Below, piece after piece: positions 6,659 to 9,962 of a stretch of DNA of 9,962 nt. The first letter of the stretch is position 1, and each line of letters starts with the position of its first letter. The DNA is from Burkholderiales bacterium. Its GTDB lineage: Bacteria > Pseudomonadota > Gammaproteobacteria > Burkholderiales > Burkholderiaceae_C. Location: NCBI GenBank assembly GCA_005793295.1, contig SXSX01000010.1, positions 1 through 9,962 on the forward strand. The letters run 5' to 3'. The notes beneath the pieces were generated by a model, which had not been told where the DNA came from, did not search any database, and worked only from the letters and a program-made list of their open reading frames with translations. The position numbers and the translations under genes are program-made.

Positions 6659-6669
6659 TATCACTGATA
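6659..6669. promoter_or_regulatory. Third dyad upstream of hpaR, possible operator
   Basis: TATCACTGATA is a perfect dyad with 5-bp arms about a central C, 38 bp before the hpaR start. Its sequence differs from the two AT-rich sites over the hpa promoter, so it may be an autoregulatory site, a site for another regulator, or chance. I could not define a convincing -35/-10 pair for hpaR in this region. Confidence 0.25.
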
Positions 6670-6707
6670 TTTGGTTCGGTTGCGTTGCTACAAATTGATT
6701 TAAATCC

Positions 6708-7157
6708 ATGAAAAGCCCCTTCAGGCATAAAAATTTGCCACACCTACTCCTTCAATCAAGGGAGGCCTTGATGAGTCGTTTTCGCCCCGTTCTTAACAAA
6801 CATGGCATGACCGAACAGCAGTGGAGAATTCTCCGCGTGCTTTTAGATGAAGATGGTTTAGAACCTCGCCAGTTGTGCGAGCGCTGCTTAATTTCCAGTC
6901 CCAGCATTGCTGGGGTACTCATGCGAATGGAAGAGGCTGGATTGATCAAGCGTGAACGCATGGAGCATGACCAGCGACGGGTAAAAGTCACCGTCACAGC
7001 ATCCACTAAAAAGCTTGGCAAAAGCATGGCATCCACCATCGAGCGCGAATACTTAGAGCTTGAAAAACTAGTGGGCGTCAAGCAGTTGCAACAGGTATAT
7101 GACGCCCTCGACACGTTGCAACAAAATCTCGGGCGTCAAGAAAAAACCGTTAATTAA
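6708..7157 (+). CDS. hpaR: Homoprotocatechuate degradation repressor HpaR (MarR family)
   Basis: This 149-residue MarR-family regulator is transcribed divergently from the hpa operon, as hpaR is in E. coli. The N-terminal LLLQSREALMSRFRPVL (13-29) and TEQQWRILRVL (35-45) closely follow E. coli HpaR (LLQAREAAMSYFRPIV, TEQQWRIVRIL). The winged HTH covers about 35-97, with the recognition region SSPSIAGVLMRMEEAGL (63-79) and the wing HDQRRVKVTVT (87-97) containing the MarR Asp-Arg-Arg feature. In E. coli HpaR represses the meta operon and is relieved by hydroxyphenylacetates and homoprotocatechuate; the same is inferred here. The start at 6708 has no Shine-Dalgarno, yet homology extends upstream of the next ATG (codon 22), which does have a good one; see findings. 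The gene ends 32 bp from the convergent iclR gene. Confidence 0.9.
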   Translation: MKSPFRHKNLPHLLLQSREALMSRFRPVLNKHGMTEQQWRILRVLLDEDGLEPRQLCERCLISSPSIAGVLMRMEEAGLIKRERMEHDQRRVKVTVTASTKKLGKSMASTIEREYLELEKLVGVKQLQQVYDALDTLQQNLGRQEKTVN

Positions 7158-7189
7158 TGTTCAATGCCAAAGGGCTCTAAGATTTACTC

Positions 7190-7885
7190 TTATGCCATGA
7201 CGGTGGAAATCCGCTTCGCCGCCAAAGTGAGAACCTCCGCCACACTGGCCTCGTCCACGTCGTGCGGCAAATAGAGCACAGCGATGGCCGCAGGCGGGCC
7301 ACTGGCGAGATGAAGCGGCACAGCGATGGCCGCAATCCCCTGTATGACCTCGTTTTCGCTCATTTCAAACGGTTGTGGTGGAAATTTACTTGGATTGAGT
7401 TGCGACTGAATGACTTTGCCTGGCGCCCCCTGGCCGACAGCATGTTTATTACCAGGCTTCTTACCTAAGGTGGTCTCGAGGTTTTTCGGTTCCGCACTAC
7501 TCAACGTGACCGCAGACTCACCGTCGTAGGTCACTAAAAAAGCGGTCATCTCAAGCGCCTCAGCGATTGCGGCAAGTTCGGGAGCCGCCGCCGATAACAG
7601 GTCTTTGGTAACGCGACGAGCCAGGCTAGCCAGCTTGGTGCCGAGGATGAGTCCGCCGTCTGCATCGCGTTCGACAAAGCCGCATTGCTCGAGCGTCTTG
7701 ACAAGGCGATAACCCATTGAGCGGTGGATTTTCAGCCGCTGCGACAGTGCCGCAACGCTGATGGGATCAGGCGCACTTGCGATGATCTCTAGCGCGGCAA
7801 GGCCTCGCGCTAGCGTCTGGGAACCCCCCTGCGTTTTGAGGGTGTTCGACTTGACAGCTTGAAGAGGGGGCATCGGGTCATCCAT
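7190..7885 (-). CDS. IclR-family transcriptional regulator
   Basis: This 231-residue regulator has the IclR layout: an N-terminal winged HTH (about 22-85) with LARGLAALEII (25-35), AALSQRLKIHRSMGYRLVKTLE (45-66) and GFVERD, followed by an effector-binding domain that is slightly short for the family (typically about 250-260 residues in total). The HTH is well formed, with HRSMGYRLVKTL as recognition helix. It is transcribed divergently from the MobA-like monooxygenase gene across 90 bp that contain two matching dyads, so it probably controls that gene and itself. The effector is unknown; an aromatic acid is likely. As I recall, the known regulator of mobA in Comamonas testosteroni, MobR, is a MarR protein, so an IclR partner would be a different control scheme. 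The start at 7885 has a weak Shine-Dalgarno; an ATG at 7873 is an alternative. Confidence 0.85.
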   Translation of the reverse strand: MDDPMPPLQAVKSNTLKTQGGSQTLARGLAALEIIASAPDPISVAALSQRLKIHRSMGYRLVKTLEQCGFVERDADGGLILGTKLASLARRVTKDLLSAAAPELAAIAEALEMTAFLVTYDGESAVTLSSAEPKNLETTLGKKPGNKHAVGQGAPGKVIQSQLNPSKFPPQPFEMSENEVIQGIAAIAVPLHLASGPPAAIAVLYLPHDVDEASVAEVLTLAAKRISTVMA

Positions 7886-7919
7886 TGAATACTTGCTTTT
7901 AATTGCAGGGCTCGGTTAG

Positions 7920-7949
7920 ACTATCTCTATATTTGATAAAGCGTCTCAA
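7920..7949 (-). promoter_or_regulatory. Candidate promoter of the iclR-family gene
   Basis: On the minus strand, TTGAGA (7944-7949, 5 of 6 of a -35 box), an 18-bp spacer and GATAGT (7920-7925, 4 of 6 of a -10 box) point toward the ATG at 7885. Both boxes are overlapped by the TCTC-type dyads, which would permit autoregulation. I found no equally good plus-strand promoter for the monooxygenase; an activator-dependent promoter is possible. Confidence 0.45.
7924..7938. promoter_or_regulatory. Putative IclR-type operator, site 1
   Basis: TCTC-N7-GATA is a 15-bp partial dyad matching the neighbouring site at 7944-7958 in arms and spacing. The two start 20 bp apart, about two helical turns, a plausible layout for an IclR dimer of dimers. 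In addition, TCTCTATA at 7924-7931 is the exact inverse of TATAGAGA at 7951-7958, so the region also has an outer 8-bp inverted repeat. Confidence 0.5.
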
Positions 7950-7958
7950 TTATAGAGA
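7944..7958. promoter_or_regulatory. Putative IclR-type operator, site 2
   Basis: TCTC-N7-GAGA, the core of a 17-bp palindrome at 7943-7959 in which 7 of 8 base pairs match about a central T. It sits 17 bp before the monooxygenase ATG at 7976 and covers the candidate iclR -35 box. The regulator assignment is inferred from adjacency. Confidence 0.55.
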
Positions 7959-7975
7959 CAAAGGACACCCCTCCC

Positions 7976-9871
7976 ATGCAGTTCCACCACCGCGGTTACG
8001 TATCAGAAAATCCCAGAATCAAAGCAGCTGCCGGTCATGGCATCAACCGCTCAACCGAAATCCCTGACGAGATGGACGTGCTCATCGTTGGGACAGGTCC
8101 CGCTGCCGTGACCGTTGCTGCGCAACTCGCACACTTTCCCAGCATCAATGTGCGCGCCATTGAGCGGCGGGAAGGTCGACTGACACAAGGACAAGCTGAC
8201 GGCATTCAGGCGCGTTCGGTCGAAACCTTCCAAGCATTTGGCTTTGCCAACGCGATCGTGGATGAGGCCTACCGCAACGTCGAGATGTGCTTTTGGAAAC
8301 CCGATGAAAAAACCCCAGAAAACATTGTGCGGGTCTCGCGCGTACCCGATGATGCGCATGGCGTGAGTGAATTTCCGCATATCTATGTGAACCAATCGCG
8401 CGTCTTAGATTATTTTTTAGGCCATGCCGAAAACTCCCCTGGAAAAGTCGTGCCAGATTACGGCGTAGAGTTTGTAGGCTTAGAAATTGATGAGAGCAAG
8501 ACATACCCCGTGGCTGCACGTATCAAATACATAGCAGGCCCCCGCAAGGGAGAAGAGCGCACTGTGGTTGCGAAATACTTGGTCGGTGGCGACGGGGCGC
8601 GCAGCAACGTTCGCGCCGCACTGGGCCACAAACTGGAAGGGGATGCCGCATTGCATGCTTGGGGCGTGATCGACGTGCTGTGCAACACGGACTTCCCTGA
8701 CTTTCAGGTCAAGTGCTCCATTCAATCGCACAGTGCAGGCAACATCTTGCTAATACCGCGCGAAGGCGGTTACCTTTCCCGCCTGTACGTTGATCTGGGC
8801 AACCTCAATGAAAACGATGCGGGTGAGATCCGCAAGACCAGTCTTGACGAAATCATCCGTCGTGCCAATGCGATATTGCACCCCTACATCCTGGATGTGA
8901 AGAGCGTCGCTTGGTGGTCGGTATACGAAGTTGCCCACCGCGTAACAACGGGCTTCGACAACGTACCCCTTGAACGCGTTGGGCAGCAGCATCCTCGCGC
9001 TTTCATTATGGGCGATGCGTGCCACACACACTCCGCTAAAGCAGGCCAGGGTATGAATGTGTCGATTCAGGATGGCTGGAACCTTTCCTGGAAACTAGCT
9101 GCGGTGCTTGAAGGCCGCGCGCCAGAGTCACTGCTTGACTCCTATTCAGCCGAACGCCGCGTGATCGCCCAAGACCTCATCAACTTCGATAAAGAATGGT
9201 CAACACTCATGGCCCGACCCGTAGACGAATGGGATGACCCACAGGATTTGGCACGCTGGTATGAGAAAACGATTGAATTCCCCATGGGTTTCATGACACA
9301 GTACCCAATGAGCCCGATCGTTGCGGGTATTGAGCACCAACACTTAGCTGCAGGCTATCCCATCGGCAAACGCTTCAAATCAACCGAGGTGATACGGCGT
9401 GCAGACAACCGTTGGCGTCAAATTGGCCACTTGCATGAAGCCGATGGTCGCTGGCGTGTCTATGTTTTCGCAGATAGCGCAGCACCATCGACCTCCGGAA
9501 CCCTGACAGCGGATTTCGCACATTGGTGGCTGTCCGACCCAGAGTCGCCACGCGTCAGGTACACCCCGCAGAGTGGAGATACAGATGCTATCTTCGACAC
9601 GAAAGTCATCTACCAGCAAGACTACACCGAGGTTGAGCCAGGGAATGTTTCTGCAGCATTCAAGCCCACCAAGACTCCTTTTGGCCTCGTTGATGTCAAC
9701 CAAATTTTTGCATCAGGACATGGGCGAGATATCTTCCGTGATCGCGAAATCCATCGGGATGGCGCGATTGTTGTTGTGCGGCCTGATCAATATGTATCAG
9801 GCGTCTTCCCACTCACTGCACGGGCTGAACTGAGTGCATTTTTTACCCAACATATGTTGCCTTTGAGTTAA
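7976..9871 (+). CDS. mobA: FAD-dependent aromatic hydroxylase, 3-hydroxybenzoate 4-monooxygenase (MobA) type
   Basis: This 631-residue group A flavoprotein monooxygenase has the phenol-hydroxylase layout: an FAD_binding_3 domain over about residues 33-400 and a C-terminal thioredoxin-like dimerisation domain from about 450. Visible motifs are the FAD dinucleotide loop VGTGPAA (38-44, with Ala44 replacing the usual third Gly), the DG motif GGDGARSNVR (D206), the GD motif GDACHTHSAKAGQGMN (D347), and near the C-terminus HGRDIFR (582-588) and VVRPDQYV (600-607). From memory it is close to Comamonas testosteroni MobA (about 639 aa), including the MQFH start and WWSVYE segment. MobA makes protocatechuate from 3-hydroxybenzoate with NADPH and O2. 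The exact substrate here is uncertain; another meta-hydroxylated aromatic acid is possible. An AAAGGA Shine-Dalgarno lies about 10 nt before the ATG. It is divergent from the iclR-family gene. Confidence 0.85.
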   Translation: MQFHHRGYVSENPRIKAAAGHGINRSTEIPDEMDVLIVGTGPAAVTVAAQLAHFPSINVRAIERREGRLTQGQADGIQARSVETFQAFGFANAIVDEAYRNVEMCFWKPDEKTPENIVRVSRVPDDAHGVSEFPHIYVNQSRVLDYFLGHAENSPGKVVPDYGVEFVGLEIDESKTYPVAARIKYIAGPRKGEERTVVAKYLVGGDGARSNVRAALGHKLEGDAALHAWGVIDVLCNTDFPDFQVKCSIQSHSAGNILLIPREGGYLSRLYVDLGNLNENDAGEIRKTSLDEIIRRANAILHPYILDVKSVAWWSVYEVAHRVTTGFDNVPLERVGQQHPRAFIMGDACHTHSAKAGQGMNVSIQDGWNLSWKLAAVLEGRAPESLLDSYSAERRVIAQDLINFDKEWSTLMARPVDEWDDPQDLARWYEKTIEFPMGFMTQYPMSPIVAGIEHQHLAAGYPIGKRFKSTEVIRRADNRWRQIGHLHEADGRWRVYVFADSAAPSTSGTLTADFAHWWLSDPESPRVRYTPQSGDTDAIFDTKVIYQQDYTEVEPGNVSAAFKPTKTPFGLVDVNQIFASGHGRDIFRDREIHRDGAIVVVRPDQYVSGVFPLTARAELSAFFTQHMLPLS

Positions 9872-9873
9872 CT

Positions 9874-9962
9874 TCATAAGCACATGACTTCAACAACCCG
9901 GCCGTCAGCGGCAAAGGAAAGTTCCAGGGCTTTTGCGGCCTTGATATGACCGGTTCCGGCCC
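9874..9962 (-). pseudogene. Truncated glycosyltransferase-like (MGDG synthase N-terminal type) fragment at right edge
   Basis: On the minus strand a frame enters from beyond the window and reads about 28 residues before a TGA at 9874-9876. It contains GTGHIKAAKALELSF, which resembles the GAGHxRAAEAL loop found near the N-terminus of MGDG-synthase and MurG-like GT-B glycosyltransferases, and then ADGRVVEV before stopping. In such proteins several hundred residues should follow, so this looks like a gene cut off just after its first motif. The stop is 2 bp from the convergent monooxygenase stop. The fragment is very short and the motif is recalled rather than searched, so a chance frame or a gene with an unrelated C-terminus cannot be excluded. 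Confidence 0.35.

Noticed and set aside
7158..7189. Possible terminator between the convergent hpaR and iclR genes
   Set aside because: The only hairpin is TAAGA/TCTTA with a 5-nt loop; it is AT-rich, weak and has no U-tract, so I do not call a terminator.
1..9962. A wholly new multi-gene system, such as a defence or mobile element
   Set aside because: All complete genes fit known aromatic-catabolism families and their regulators. No transposase, integrase, toxin-antitoxin pair, CRISPR array or repeat array was seen.

Overview
The window carries a lower pathway for homoprotocatechuate (3,4-dihydroxyphenylacetate) meta-cleavage, followed by a separate regulator and flavin hydroxylase unit. 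GC content is moderate, the proteins resemble proteobacterial families, and the hydroxylase looks like Comamonas MobA. I infer a beta-proteobacterium, probably Comamonadaceae (Limnohabitans or Rhodoferax type). The genus is a guess, because no rRNA or marker gene is present.

Positions 1-6524, minus strand: one long run of genes read right to left. The order is hpaG1, hpaG2, hpaE, hpaD, hpaF, hpaH, hpaI, then gabD, which leaves the window at base 1. The hpaG-to-hpaI order matches the E. coli hpa (hpc) cluster. HpaD opens the ring of homoprotocatechuate. HpaE oxidises the resulting semialdehyde. HpaF isomerises and HpaG decarboxylates and isomerises. HpaH hydrates, HpaI cleaves to pyruvate plus succinate semialdehyde, and GabD oxidises the latter to succinate. 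In E. coli HpaG is a single two-domain protein; here it is two genes joined by an ATGA overlap.

Positions 6525-7157: the control region and the divergent plus-strand hpaR, a MarR-family repressor gene. A good sigma70-type promoter for the operon is overlaid by two similar imperfect palindromes, which are likely HpaR operators.

Positions 7158-9871: a minus-strand IclR-family regulator gene, convergent with hpaR, and a divergent plus-strand FAD monooxygenase gene of the 3-hydroxybenzoate 4-monooxygenase (MobA) type. Their shared 90-bp intergenic region holds two 15-bp dyads spaced exactly 20 bp apart, which overlap a candidate iclR promoter.

Positions 9872-9962: a short minus-strand reading frame that looks like the beginning of a GT-B or MGDG-synthase-like glycosyltransferase. 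It stops abruptly two bases from the hydroxylase stop codon, so it may be a broken gene marking a rearrangement junction.

No rRNA, tRNA, IS element, CRISPR array or convincing intrinsic terminator was seen. The pathway itself is known. The less ordinary points are the split hpaG, the two operator arrangements, the MobA-like enzyme beside a homoprotocatechuate cluster with no hpaBC in view, and the broken right edge.
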